A DNA stretch of 34,308 nucleotides from Pseudonocardia sp. 73-21 (GCF_001899645.1 NZ_MKVV01000101.1:1-34308); one strand, 5' to 3'; positions 16,916 to 24,655 are shown, counted from the stretch's first letter. Made by a program: numbers and translations. Notes: generated by a model from the letters alone, not told the origin.

Positions 16916-17418
16916 CGATCACGCGGCGCCCTGCCGCCGCCCCGCCGGGCTGAGCGCCGGCGGAGCGGGTCACCGGCCGCCTCGCCCGGGACTCGACCGT
17001 AAGCCTCTTCGGCGCCGCCGGGCGGCCAACCTTGCCCCGCCCGCATTGCCGACATCCGGCAACCGGCGGCCCTCCTCGGCGTTCGGCAGGCGCGCCGGAT
17101 CGTCAGGCCGGCCGCCCGTCGACCCCGGCGGTGTCCGCCCGTCACCGACCGGCCAGAGCCTCGAACGCCGGCGTCGGCGACCACCTCGTGAACACATGTT
17201 GCCGGGCGTCGGCAAGAAGGAGCAGCACATCTCGGCCGACGCCGGCCGATGTTGCCGAGGGTGTGACAAGGCAGGCTCGGGGTGTGGCCAGGCGCGGCAC
17301 GCCGCTGCGCATCCGGCCCGCGGCCGCTGCTTCTACCGCCGGCCACCCCTGTCGCCGGCCACCCAGCGGCACCCTTGGGCCCACGTTTCACCGCATTCCG
17401 CCGGTCAGGAGGCAACCT
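16916..17418. other. Gene-poor stretch with short repeats
   Basis: No supported gene is seen on either strand. The long open frames here are Arg/Pro-rich and look like GC-driven artefacts. Visible structure is limited to an inverted repeat at 17232-17249 (TCGGCCG-N4-CGGCCGA) and a 12-base direct repeat, CGCCGGCCACCC, at 17337-17348 and 17353-17364. The stretch may be decayed coding DNA. Confidence 0.5.
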
Positions 17419-17676
17419 ATGACGACGCATCCGTCGGCTCTGCCTGATCAGGCCGACGCCGGTGTCTGCCGCTCGGCGGCCGCGCTGCTGCGTTCGGCCC
17501 CACCACCCAGGTCGCGCCGACAACGAGCTGACGCGGCGCCTGGATGGGCTCCGAGCCCCGTGAGCCCGGAACTGGAGGCCGACGGCGGCTCCGTACCCGC
17601 CGGGGTGCGCCACGCTGCGGTGCAGCTCCCCGTCCGCATCGAGCTGCGCTCCGTCCGGCTCGGAAGGGCGGGATGA
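17419..17676 (+). CDS. Hypothetical protein, 85 residues, possibly truncated
   Basis: The ATG at 17419 has an excellent AGGAGG 7 bases upstream, the best reason to call it. The N-terminus MTTHPSALPDQADAGVCRSA gives way to a proline- and arginine-rich middle that looks frameshifted: an alternative frame there reads DNELTRRLDGLRAP. The frame then resumes as SVPAGVRHAAVQLPVRIELR. No domain is recognised. It precedes the GreA-like gene by 55 bases and is probably cotranscribed. It may be a broken gene. Confidence 0.4.
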   Translation: MTTHPSALPDQADAGVCRSAAALLRSAPPPRSRRQRADAAPGWAPSPVSPELEADGGSVPAGVRHAAVQLPVRIELRSVRLGRAG

Positions 17677-17731
17677 GATCCACCGCCCCCTCTCGCGTAT
17701 CACCCCGAACCCGCACGACAGGAGAACACCG

Positions 17732-18190
17732 ATGCCAACAGACGCTCCAGACACCTGGCTGTCCGGGGAGACCCACGACCGCGCCCGCATCGAGCTCGCG
17801 CTCCTGCTCGTGCGGCGCAACACCGGCTCGCACCAAGGGAACCACGACCTCGAGCGACGCCCGGCCAGGATCCGGAAGCTGCAGGAGCTCCTTCGCACCG
17901 CGGCCGCCGGGCGCGAGCCACCCGATGACGGCATCGCCGAACCCGGCATGGTCCTGACCGTGCGCTACGAGGCCGATGATCTTACCGAGACCTTCCTGAT
18001 GGCCGACCACGAGGACGCCACCTCCGGCCTCCTGCCGGTCTGCTCGTCGCGATCACCCCTGGGCGCGGCGCTGTGTGGCGCCGCCCCGGGGCAACAACGC
18101 GCCTACCCACTCCCCGGAGGCGACACCATGACCGTCACGATGGTGGCCGCGGTCCCCTACCGGAACTGGCGACGGCCGCGCCGCACATGA
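17732..18190 (+). CDS. GreA/GreB-family RNA polymerase-binding protein
   Basis: This 152-residue protein has a short N-terminal helical region (about 12-58, ending IRKLQELLRTA). A C-terminal FKBP-like GreA/GreB domain (about 70-143) follows, with PGMVLTVRYE, SSRSPLGAALCGAAPG and YPLPGG. The conserved SPLG-x-AL motif is clear. The N-terminal coiled coil is shorter than in true GreA, and the acidic tip that stimulates transcript cleavage is not recognisable. It may therefore bind the polymerase secondary channel without cleavage activity, as Rnk-type or other Gre-like factors do. AGGAGA precedes the ATG. It lies between the rbpA-like and DksA-like genes, supporting a role in polymerase modulation. 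Confidence 0.85.
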   Translation: MPTDAPDTWLSGETHDRARIELALLLVRRNTGSHQGNHDLERRPARIRKLQELLRTAAAGREPPDDGIAEPGMVLTVRYEADDLTETFLMADHEDATSGLLPVCSSRSPLGAALCGAAPGQQRAYPLPGGDTMTVTMVAAVPYRNWRRPRRT

Positions 18191-18365
18191 CGCCATCGTC
18201 GACGCCGGCCCGATCCGGGTGGCGGCACGAAGCCCCCGCGGCAATGCAGCGTCCTCCGGCGATGCCCCGCGCAAGCCGCCCCCACCGCACCGCCGCACGC
18301 CGAAGCAGGGACCGGCCGACGGGCCGCACGCTCACCGCTGCCGCTTCACCGACATGGAGTTCTCG

Positions 18366-19178
18366 ATGACTCGATCACATGACCGGATCGCCACGCACCG
18401 CCTCGACCTCACCCCGCGGTTGTCCTCGCTGCGGCGCGCCCTGCACGTTCAGCGCGACTTCCGGATCGAGCAACTGGCTCAGCTCGAGGCAGCCCGGCTC
18501 GGGGCAGTCCAGCGGAAGGGGGCGCAGCGGGAGGTGGCGCAGTCGATTCCTCGACCAACGGCGACCGACCCGAGCCGCACGGACGCCGAATCAGCCGCGC
18601 GGGCCCTCCTGGAGGTCGAGGAGATCGTGACCGCCGGCGCTCGGCGGGCGTTGGCCGACATCGAGTTGTCCCTGCGCAGGATGGAGACCGGCGTCTACGG
18701 CGAGTGCCACATGTGCGGCGAGGCCATCGATATCGGGGTGCTCACCGCGGTGCCCATGACCACGACGTGTCTCGCATGCCTACGCCACGACGGGGACACC
18801 ACACGGGTGCCCGACCGCGCGGCCACCGACGTGCGCCCGACCGACTCCGACCGACCACGCGGCCTACCAGCGCCGTGTCCCCGGGCATCGTCGACACGGT
18901 GCGGGCATGCGAACCGCAGGCAGAGCGCGTCCCGCATGCCCTGTCCAGGAGGGAGGTTGTCCTGGGTACCGTCCACGATGCGGGCCCGCCCGGCCGGGCG
19001 GGCACCCCCGTCCCGCCGCGCAGTTGCTCCTCGGGTGGACCAAGCCGGCCTGTCCGGGTCGCCTCATGGCGCCGAAGACGATTCGCTCCAGTCGTCGTGC
19101 CATCTGGGGAGAGTCAGGGCCAGGTCCATGCGACGGAGCTCATCGCGGTGCAGCGCGCTGAGCCGAGCGAGGATCTGA
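18366..19178 (+). CDS. DksA/TraR-type zinc-finger protein with run-on C-terminus
   Basis: DksA/TraR proteins enter the RNA polymerase secondary channel and alter promoter choice. Residues 15-110 are helical, and the four-cysteine zinc finger is Cys114, Cys117, Cys135 and Cys138 (YGECHMCGEAID; TCLACLRHD), as in the family. Homology should end near residue 145 (about 18800). The frame then continues for 125 more residues of Pro/Arg/Ser-rich sequence, into the antisense of MarR 2, until 19178. So the natural stop was probably lost by a frameshift or deletion near 18800-18900. The ATG at 18366 has GGAG 6 bases upstream; an ATG at 18354 is an alternative. Whether the run-on protein is stable is unknown. 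Confidence 0.8.
   Translation: MTRSHDRIATHRLDLTPRLSSLRRALHVQRDFRIEQLAQLEAARLGAVQRKGAQREVAQSIPRPTATDPSRTDAESAARALLEVEEIVTAGARRALADIELSLRRMETGVYGECHMCGEAIDIGVLTAVPMTTTCLACLRHDGDTTRVPDRAATDVRPTDSDRPRGLPAPCPRASSTRCGHANRRQSASRMPCPGGRLSWVPSTMRARPAGRAPPSRRAVAPRVDQAGLSGSPHGAEDDSLQSSCHLGRVRARSMRRSSSRCSALSRARI
18984..19003. terminator. 20-bp GC palindrome between convergent genes
   Basis: GCCCGCCCGGCCGGGCGGGC is a perfect 20-base palindrome. It lies after the conserved part of the DksA-like gene and 60 bases beyond the 3' end of MarR 2, so it could act as a bidirectional terminator. There is no U-tract. It also lies inside the run-on frame of the DksA-like gene, consistent with that tail being former noncoding DNA. 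Confidence 0.45.
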
Positions 19179-19528
19179 TCGCCGTCCTCGGTCAGCAGCA
19201 CCCGTACCGCGCGCGCATCGCCCGGATGGGCGGCCCGTTGGACCAGGCCCTGCTTCTGGGCCCGGTTGACCAGTTCGACCACGCTGTGGTGGCGCAACTG
19301 CAGCCGCTCGGCCAGTTCCCGCACCGTCGCCCACTCCCGCTCCGGGAACCCCTTCAGCGCGAGAAGCAGCTGGTACTGCTGCGGGGTGAGGCCCTGGCCG
19401 CGCACCGTCTCCTCACTGAAGCGAAGGTAACGACGGATCCCGAAGCGGAACCGGGCCAACGCCTCGAAATCCTGCTTCGTCAGAGGTACCGCATCCGCCT
19501 GCCCGTCCGCCGCACTCATATGCGACAT
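19064..19528 (-). CDS. MarR-family regulator 2
   Basis: This 154-residue paralog of MarR 1 aligns over almost its whole length, with helix-turn-helix ATVRELAERLQLRHHSVVEL and wing region HPGDARAVRVLLTEDG. The C-terminal dimerisation helix ends SALHRDELRRMDLALTLPRW. The ATG at 19528 follows GTGGTGTC exactly as in MarR 1; a second ATG lies 3 codons in. The palindrome TATCGTTCTACGATA lies 39-53 bases upstream, between this gene and the divergent DUF3040 gene. The two MarR genes flank the 7-kb block of polymerase factors and are probably an old duplication with a shared operator. Confidence 0.92.
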   Translation of the reverse strand: MSHMSAADGQADAVPLTKQDFEALARFRFGIRRYLRFSEETVRGQGLTPQQYQLLLALKGFPEREWATVRELAERLQLRHHSVVELVNRAQKQGLVQRAAHPGDARAVRVLLTEDGDQILARLSALHRDELRRMDLALTLPRWHDDWSESSSAP

Positions 19529-19566
19529 GACACCACGTCACCCGGAGCGGCGCCGCTTCCCAGCTA

Positions 19567-19581
19567 TATCGTTCTACGATA
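19567..19581. promoter_or_regulatory. MarR operator palindrome, copy 2
   Basis: TATCGTTCTACGATA has 6-base arms TATCGT and ACGATA around 3 bases. It matches the outer TATCG...CGATA of the site at 12649-12663 and has the same 15-bp length. It sits between MarR 2 and the DUF3040 gene and probably controls both. Confidence 0.75.
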
Positions 19582-19641
19582 GACTTGCCGTTGTCCGGCA
19601 TCGAGATGTCCGGTCGGAGAACCGTCTCGAGGAGGTGGGTC

Positions 19642-19920
19642 GTGCTCAGCGATCACGATCGGAAGACACTGGACGAGGTCGAGCGCCACTGCATGGCCGA
19701 GGACCCCGCCTTCGCCCGCTCCTTCCAGGAACGCCAGACGCGACTGTCGCGCCGGCCCCACCAGACCGGCGCCGCCGTTGCGATCGCCGTCGCGGCCCTG
19801 CTCACCACGCTGATGCTGATCGTCGGGTCGCTGGCGGGCGCGCTGGCGTTCGCCACCGTGACCGGGCTCATCTGGATGGCGTGGCGCCACTCCATTGAGA
19901 CCAGCCGACAGTCGCCATGA
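19642..19920 (+). CDS. DUF3040 membrane protein
   Basis: This 92-residue protein of the actinobacterial DUF3040 family opens with the diagnostic LSDHDRKTLDEVERHCMAED, followed by PAFARSFQERQ. Two adjacent hydrophobic segments come next (about 44-60 and 63-80), then a short polar tail. The GTG at 19642 is chosen because homology begins there and GGAGGTG lies just upstream; the ATG at 19585 would add an unconserved leader. The function is unknown. Divergence from MarR 2 across the palindrome suggests repression by it, and it may be cotranscribed with the slipin gene 86 bases downstream. Confidence 0.85.
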   Translation: MLSDHDRKTLDEVERHCMAEDPAFARSFQERQTRLSRRPHQTGAAVAIAVAALLTTLMLIVGSLAGALAFATVTGLIWMAWRHSIETSRQSP

Positions 19921-20005
19921 GCTGGCCACGCCGGAGAGCCGGATACGACGTCGATCGCCGAGGATCGCCGACCGACCCCACCCGCACCGAGCGCCGGAGG
20001 GCGAA

Positions 20006-20971
20006 ATGATCATCCTGTATGTCCTGGTCGTCGTGCTGGCGTTGGGCCTGATCGCGGCCGGGGCCAGTGTCCGGGTCGTGCAGCAGTTCGAACGGGGCGT
20101 TGTCCTGCGGTTCGGACAGGTACGCACCGAGACCCGCGGGCCCGGCCTGGCGTTGATCGCGCCGATCATGGATCGCCTGCACAAGGTCAACATGCAGATC
20201 GTCACGATGCCGGTCCCGGCGCAGGACGGCATCACCCGTGACAACGTCACCGTCCGCGTCGACGCGGTCGTCTACTTCCGGGTCGTCGATCCGGTGAAGG
20301 TCGTCGTCGACGTGCAGAACTACATCCACGCCATCGGCCAGGTCGCGCAGGCGTCGCTGCGCTCCATCATCGGCAAGAGCGACCTCGACGACCTGCTGTC
20401 CAACCGCGAACACCTCAACCAAGGCCTCGAACTCATGATCGACAGCCCCGCCCTGGGCTGGGGCGTGCACATCGACCGCGTCGAAATCAAGGACGTAGCC
20501 CTACCCGAATCGATGAAACGCTCCATGTCCCGGCAAGCCGAGGCCGAACGCGAACGGCGCTCCCGCGTCATTACCGCCGACGGTGAACTGCAGGCCTCCA
20601 CCAAACTCGCCCAGGCCGCCGAGGTGATGGCCGAACACCCCGCCGCGCTGCAACTACGGCTGCTGCAGACCGTGGTCGAGGTGGCCGCGGAGAAGAACTC
20701 CACCCTGGTGCTGCCCTTCCCCGTCGAGCTCCTCCGCTTCCTCGAACGTGCCACACCCGCCGACACGGCAGGGGCCCCGACCACGACTTCGGCACGGACC
20801 CACACGGTCGAGACGGCCGCGGACGCATACGCCGTTGCGCCGAACGGACCCGTCACGAGCGCACAGCCCGGCGATGAGAGCGGCGAGTCCGCTGCAGACG
20901 AGCAGCGAAGCGTGGCGGCTGGCACCCCGTCGATGGAGACAGCGGCGGCCGCCGCGGCCGCCGGCAGATGA
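20006..20971 (+). CDS. Slipin / stomatin-like SPFH-domain protein
   Basis: This 321-residue protein has an N-terminal membrane anchor (about 2-22) followed by an SPFH domain (about 24-200). Family motifs visible are VQQFERGVVLRFGQV, GPGLALIAPIMDRL and RVDAVVYFRVVDPVKVVVDV. A helical region with RQAEAERERRSRVITADGE comes next, as in other slipins. The last 70 residues are Thr/Ala-rich and disordered. Slipins form membrane microdomain scaffolds, often paired with NfeD; no nfeD is adjacent. The ATG at 20006 follows GGAGG, and the stop overlaps the Usp start (ATGA), so membrane scaffold and stress protein are cotranslated. Confidence 0.93.
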   Translation: MIILYVLVVVLALGLIAAGASVRVVQQFERGVVLRFGQVRTETRGPGLALIAPIMDRLHKVNMQIVTMPVPAQDGITRDNVTVRVDAVVYFRVVDPVKVVVDVQNYIHAIGQVAQASLRSIIGKSDLDDLLSNREHLNQGLELMIDSPALGWGVHIDRVEIKDVALPESMKRSMSRQAEAERERRSRVITADGELQASTKLAQAAEVMAEHPAALQLRLLQTVVEVAAEKNSTLVLPFPVELLRFLERATPADTAGAPTTTSARTHTVETAADAYAVAPNGPVTSAQPGDESGESAADEQRSVAAGTPSMETAAAAAAAGR

Positions 20972-21915
20972 GCCGCCGGGACGAGCAGGAGGTCGTCGTC
21001 GTGGGCGTCGACGACAGCACCGCGGGCGATGCGGTGGACTGGGCGGCCGCCGAGGCCGCGACCCGCGGCGCGCAGCTGCGGATCGTGCACGCTTTCCGGC
21101 CACCGCTGCCCGCGGACCCCTACGGGTTCGTCGCCCAGGTCGATGACTTCCTCCCGGTGCGTGCCGCGTCCGAGCTGCTGGTGCGGGACGCGGTGGCCCG
21201 GGCGCGGTCGGTGGCCTCCGACATCGCCGTGTCGACCCGGCTGACGCGGGGGTCCCCAGTACGCGGGCTGCTCGGTGAAGCCCAGGGTGCCCGGCTGCTG
21301 GTCGTCGGTAGTCACGGTCGATCGGGGCTGCGCGGCCTGCTGGCCGGGTCGGTGTCCGTCCATGTCGCCACGCACGCGGCCTGTCCCGTCGTCGTCATCC
21401 GCCCGACCGACGGCACCTGCGACACCGGGTCGGCGCCCCGCTCGGTCGCCCGCGTCGTCGTGGGCGTGGACCGGACGCCGTCCTGCGTGCCCGCCATCGG
21501 GTTCGCCTTCCGGGCGGCCTGGCAACGCGGGATCCCCCTCGTCGCGGTGCACGCCTGGACCCCGGACCCGCCGGCCGACTTCGAGGGCGTCTCCGCTCGC
21601 CCGTCGGTGGCCGAGAACTCTGCACGCAGAGCGGTGGAGAAGGCACTCGCCCGGTGGCGCGAGGAATACCCCGCCGTACCGGTCGCCACCAGGCTCGTGT
21701 GCGGCGACCCGATCCAGACCTTGATCGGCGAGTCGCGCGGCGCCGCTCTCCTTGTCGTCGGATCGCGCGGCCGAGGGCATATCCTGGGCACGGTCCTGCG
21801 CTCGGTCAGCCAGACCGTCCTGAACCACGCCCGCTGCCCGATCGCGGTCGTCCACCACGGCTGCGCAGCGGAAGCGCAGCCGCCCACCAAGGCGCACCAC
21901 GGGATCGGCTCGTGA
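20968..21915 (+). CDS. Universal stress protein, tandem UspA domains
   Basis: This 315-residue protein carries two UspA domains (about 8-145 and 160-297). Each has the N-terminal VVVGVD strand and a glycine-rich ATP-type loop: VVGSHGRSGLRGLLAGSVS in the first and VVGSRGRGHILGTVLRSVS in the second. The first loop fits G-x2-G-x9-G-S, so nucleotide binding is likely there. In the second, Arg replaces the last loop glycine. Tandem Usp proteins are common in actinobacterial dormancy regulons. Coupled to the slipin gene by ATGA overlap. A 140-base gap without obvious features follows. Confidence 0.95.
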   Translation: MSRRDEQEVVVVGVDDSTAGDAVDWAAAEAATRGAQLRIVHAFRPPLPADPYGFVAQVDDFLPVRAASELLVRDAVARARSVASDIAVSTRLTRGSPVRGLLGEAQGARLLVVGSHGRSGLRGLLAGSVSVHVATHAACPVVVIRPTDGTCDTGSAPRSVARVVVGVDRTPSCVPAIGFAFRAAWQRGIPLVAVHAWTPDPPADFEGVSARPSVAENSARRAVEKALARWREEYPAVPVATRLVCGDPIQTLIGESRGAALLVVGSRGRGHILGTVLRSVSQTVLNHARCPIAVVHHGCAAEAQPPTKAHHGIGS

Positions 21916-22057
21916 GCGTGTCCACCCCGCCGAAGCACCCGAGTCTGCACGCGATCGATCCGACCGTCACGGCCCGGGAGCGGATGTCGGGAAATCGGCG
22001 CCCCCTCCCGGCGGACCCGTTACCACAGCGACCCGATGCCAGCAGCAGAACGGAGCT

Positions 22058-23347
22058 GTGAACGTGCCACACAGCAGCAATCAGCTACCCGCACGCGCCG
22101 ACCCGCAGGACATGGACCTCGCCTGGCTCAACGAGGTGGCCGAGGCCGCCAGCCGGGACGCCGGCGCCCCGGTGGAGCTGCTCGGCGACTACCTGCTGCT
22201 ACTGGCCGACGCCGCCACGTCCGGCCGTGAGCCGCATCCCGCCGAGCTCGAGGCCGTGGGCCAGCTCGGCAAGAGGGCCGCCGAGCTGGGCGTGTCCGCG
22301 GGCACCGCGGTGCAGCTCTACCTCTCAGCCGCCCGCCGACTCTGGCAACAGCTCCCCGTGGTGATCCGCTCCCGCGACAACGAAGCCGTGCGGATCGCCG
22401 CGGCCGCTGTTCTGCGCGCGGTCGACGACGCCGTCGCAAGCCTGGCCGAGGGACACACCGAAGCCCGCCGCCAGGCTGTCCGCTGGGAAGAGACGCTGCG
22501 CCACGAGTTCATCGAGGACCTGCTGCGCGGCGACGGCGACGTGGGCAGGCTCGTGGAACGGGCAGAGCCGTTCGGACTGGACATGGCCCGCCCTCACCAG
22601 GTCGCGCTCGCCGAGCCGACCGGCCGCCTCGACGAGGCCACCGCGGCGATCAGCTCGCTCGAACACGCCGTCGTACACCGGGTCGGCGACCGTGACGTCC
22701 TGGTCGCCACCAAGGACGGCTTGATCGTCGTCGTCGCGCCCCTCGACACCGACCTGCCCGGACCACGAGGCGCACGCAACACCCTCGGCGGTCTGATGCT
22801 CGCCGCGCTCAGCCGCTCCGCCCGCGGTCGGCCCTGGCGGGTCACCGTCGGACGGCCCTACCCCGGCTCCTACGGGATCGCCCGCTCCTACGAGGAGGCT
22901 CGCGAAGGACTCACCATGGCAGTCCGGTTACACCTCGACACCCCGCTGATCCACGCCGAGCAGCTGCTGATCTACCGGGTGCTGCTGCGTGATCAGCCCG
23001 CGATCACCGACCTCGTCCAGTCCGTCCTCGGCGAGCTGGTCCACGCCCGCGGTGGCGCCGAACCGCTCCTGGCCACCCTGGACACCTACTTCGCCACTGG
23101 CAGCATCACCACCGAGACCGCGCGCCGCCTGCACCTGTCCGTCCGCGCGGTCACCTACCGCCTCGACCGAATCAAGACCCTCACCGGACACGACCCCACC
23201 GACCCCGCACAGCGCTTCGCCATCAACGCGGCCGTGCTCGGCGCGAAGCTCCTCGGCTGGCCCGAACAAGACCTACCCGGGCAGAGAGTGCGATCAGCCC
23301 GCGCGCAAGGACCGCCTGAGCGCATCCCATCACCCGCCCACCCGTGA
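22058..23347 (+). CDS. PucR/CdaR-type transcriptional regulator
   Basis: This 429-residue protein has a helical N-terminal region (about 20-150), a middle GGDEF-like, CdaR-type domain (about 170-300) with PWRVTVGRPYPGSYGIARSY, and a C-terminal HTH_30 domain. The last contains LLATLDTYFATGS, TARRLHLSVRAVTYRLDRIK and LTGHDPTDPAQRFAINAAV, the classical PucR signature. It probably senses a small metabolite through the N-terminal region. The start is GTG 22058 or GTG 22064, after CGGAG. It stands alone after the Usp gene. Just after its stop the sequence turns into gene fragments, so any target that once followed may be lost. Confidence 0.93.
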   Translation: MNVPHSSNQLPARADPQDMDLAWLNEVAEAASRDAGAPVELLGDYLLLLADAATSGREPHPAELEAVGQLGKRAAELGVSAGTAVQLYLSAARRLWQQLPVVIRSRDNEAVRIAAAAVLRAVDDAVASLAEGHTEARRQAVRWEETLRHEFIEDLLRGDGDVGRLVERAEPFGLDMARPHQVALAEPTGRLDEATAAISSLEHAVVHRVGDRDVLVATKDGLIVVVAPLDTDLPGPRGARNTLGGLMLAALSRSARGRPWRVTVGRPYPGSYGIARSYEEAREGLTMAVRLHLDTPLIHAEQLLIYRVLLRDQPAITDLVQSVLGELVHARGGAEPLLATLDTYFATGSITTETARRLHLSVRAVTYRLDRIKTLTGHDPTDPAQRFAINAAVLGAKLLGWPEQDLPGQRVRSARAQGPPERIPSPAHP

Positions 23348-23533
23348 GCCGGCGTCAAACGCCCAACTGTCTCGAGTGGCGGCGACGACCGCGACGAGCC
23401 CGAGCGCGTTGGCCAGGGACGTCTTGCCGTATCCCCGGGCGGTATTGCCCGCGCGACCCAGCACAGTTGGCCCGCGGGCGCTGCAGAACGTGAGCGCGGC
23501 GATATCCACGATCAGGTGCGCGGCGCTGCGCAA
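23330..23533 (-). pseudogene. STAS-domain (anti-sigma antagonist-like) fragment
   Basis: The minus-strand frame shows HLIVDIAALTFCSARGPTVL followed by GRAGNTARGYGKT. This matches the central strand and helix of STAS-domain proteins (VVDLS-x-VTFCSARGL type), but with no N-terminal half and a diverged C-terminus. The frame upstream is Arg/Pro-rich non-protein sequence. The 3' end overlaps the end of the PucR gene. It is a remnant of a sigma-factor regulatory gene. Confidence 0.5.
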
Positions 23534-23587
23534 GCACCCTGGCCAGCGCGGCCTGCAGGAAGGCACAGCTCTACCAGCAACTGCGCG

Positions 23588-23674
23588 CTGGTCACCCATC
23601 TGGCCAGCTGTCGCTACCTCGACTCGGCCACCAACGTCCTGCTCACCGGCCCGCCCGGCACCGGCAAGACCCAC
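23588..23674 (+). pseudogene. IstB-like transposition ATPase fragment
   Basis: A short stretch reads LVTHLASCRYLDSATNVLLT followed by GPPGTGKTH, the region just before and through the Walker A motif of IS21-family IstB helper ATPases. Nothing IstB-like follows the Walker A, and no IstA transposase or inverted repeats are seen. This is a small relic of an insertion sequence, consistent with the disrupted genes around it. Confidence 0.5.
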
Positions 23675-23705
23675 CGTCGGATGGTCGACGCAGCCGCAGC
23701 TCAAG

Positions 23706-23733
23706 GGCCTCACGGCCTCGGCGACGTGAGGCC
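23706..23733 (-). terminator. Hairpin terminator after uspA
   Basis: GGCCTCACG (23706-23714) pairs perfectly with CGTGAGGCC (23725-23733) around a 10-base loop, 13 bases past the stop of the minus-strand Usp gene. This is a strong GC hairpin in the right place for a terminator. Confidence 0.7.
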
Positions 23734-23745
23734 GTTGCAGAGGCC

Positions 23746-24165
23746 CTAGCGGACGATCGTGACCGGGCACGGCGCGTGCTGGGCGCACTGCTGGCTGACC
23801 GATCCGAGCAGGAGCCCGGCGAAGCCGCCGTGGCCCCGGGAGCCGACGACGAGCATGTCGGCCCCGCGGGCCTGCTCGACCAGTATCCGCGCGGGCGGAC
23901 CGTTGGCCACCACCCGCTCGATGGTCGCGGCACCGTCCGCCTCGGCCTTGTCCACCGCCGCGTCCAGTGCGGCCCGGGTACTCTCCTCGACCCCTGTCGG
24001 ATCGACCATCGGCCCCCACGCCCCTGCGGTGTAGGCCAGCGTCTCGACATCCCAGGTCATGACGGCGCGCACGACGGCGCCGCGCAGCCGCGCCTCCTCC
24101 ACGGCGAACCGCAGGGCGTCCTGCGCGCCGTCCGAACCGTCGACTCCCACGACAACCGTGGCCAT
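23746..24165 (-). CDS. Universal stress protein, single UspA domain
   Basis: This 139-residue UspA-fold protein has strand 1 ATVVVGVDGSDGAQDALRFA and ATP-type loop VVGSRGHGGFAGLLLGSVSQ, which fits G-x2-G-x9-G-S. It ends CPVTIVR, the usual C-terminus of the family. The ATG at 24165 follows GAGGAG at good spacing; the longer open frame upstream runs through unrelated gene remnants. Such proteins accumulate under hypoxia and stationary phase in actinobacteria. Its immediate upstream DNA (24166-24206) is short and ends in a pntB fragment, so its own promoter is not obvious. Confidence 0.94.
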   Translation of the reverse strand: MATVVVGVDGSDGAQDALRFAVEEARLRGAVVRAVMTWDVETLAYTAGAWGPMVDPTGVEESTRAALDAAVDKAEADGAATIERVVANGPPARILVEQARGADMLVVGSRGHGGFAGLLLGSVSQQCAQHAPCPVTIVR

Positions 24166-24206
24166 GTGCTGCTCCTCGTTCGTAGTCTGTACTGCGGGAT
24201 GTGCGG

Positions 24207-24370
24207 TCACACGTAGGAGTGCAGGCCGGCCAGCAGCGCGCCCAGCTCCGCCTTGGCGTCGCCGAACAGCATCGCCGTCTTCGGGTCGGTGTAGAGCTCG
24301 TTGTCGACACCCGCGTAACCGTGGCCGAGCGACCGCTTGACCACGATGACGCTCGCGGCCTTGGATGAGG
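24207..24370 (-). pseudogene. pntB: C-terminal fragment of NAD(P) transhydrogenase beta subunit (PntB)
   Basis: The minus-strand frame ending at 24207 reads KAASVIVVKRSLGHGYAGVD, then NELYTDPKTAMLFGDAKAEL. This is the NADP(H)-binding C-terminus of PntB (VVKRS-x4-GYAG-x-DN...MLFGDAK). Only about 50 of roughly 470 residues remain and the frame breaks upstream. No pntA is present. It shows that a transhydrogenase gene once lay here and was almost entirely deleted. Confidence 0.65.
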
Positions 24371-24534
24371 GTCAGCACGGCGGGGTGGACGACCGCGCTG
24401 TCGCGGGTGACGAGGACGACCGTGGTGATCGGGTCTGTGGCGTCGAGTAGCACATGCCCGTCGTGGACGAGGTCTCGTAGCGCGGGGCGACCTCGACGAT
24501 GCTGCCGGGCCGGCCGGATGGGATGGACTGCATG
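24371..24534 (-). pseudogene. Frameshifted N-terminal gene fragment, unidentified
   Basis: An ATG at 24534 with AAAGGGA upstream begins MQSIPSGRPGSIVEVAPRY. In a shifted frame the sequence continues protein-like as DLVHDGHVLLDATDPITTVV and LVTRDSAVVHPAVL. It then joins the pntB remnant in yet another frame. The start and ribosome-binding site look genuine, so this is probably the 5' end of a gene fused by deletion to the pntB 3' end. The family is not recognised. The following 24535-24655 has no gene. Confidence 0.35.
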
Positions 24535-24574
24535 TCATTCCCTTTCACGGCAAGTGACTCAGCGCCGACTCAAC

Positions 24575-24588
24575 GCCCGATCGGACCC
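24575..24588. promoter_or_regulatory. Possible DevR/OsdR-like box (weak)
   Basis: GCCCGATCGGACCC contains the palindrome CCGATCGG, the centre of the OsdR/DevR-type site (GGGCCGATCGGCCC). It lies about 40 bases upstream of the broken ORF starting at 24534. The outer bases match only partly. Confidence 0.3.
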
Positions 24589-24655
24589 GCGGAGCAGGGG
24601 TTGAACGTCCCGCATGCGGGGGCCGTCGGTGGCCGCGACGCTGAAGCCACCGCGC

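Noticed and set aside
17337..17364. CGCCGGCCACCC repeated twice, considered as the start of a CRISPR or iteron array
   Set aside because: Only two copies 16 bases apart, with no further repeats or regular spacers.
23701..23717. AAGGGCC-TCAC-GGCCT resembling a DevR/OsdR box
   Set aside because: It forms one arm of a perfect 9-bp hairpin just after the uspA stop, so a terminator explains it better, and no start codon lies downstream in a suitable position.
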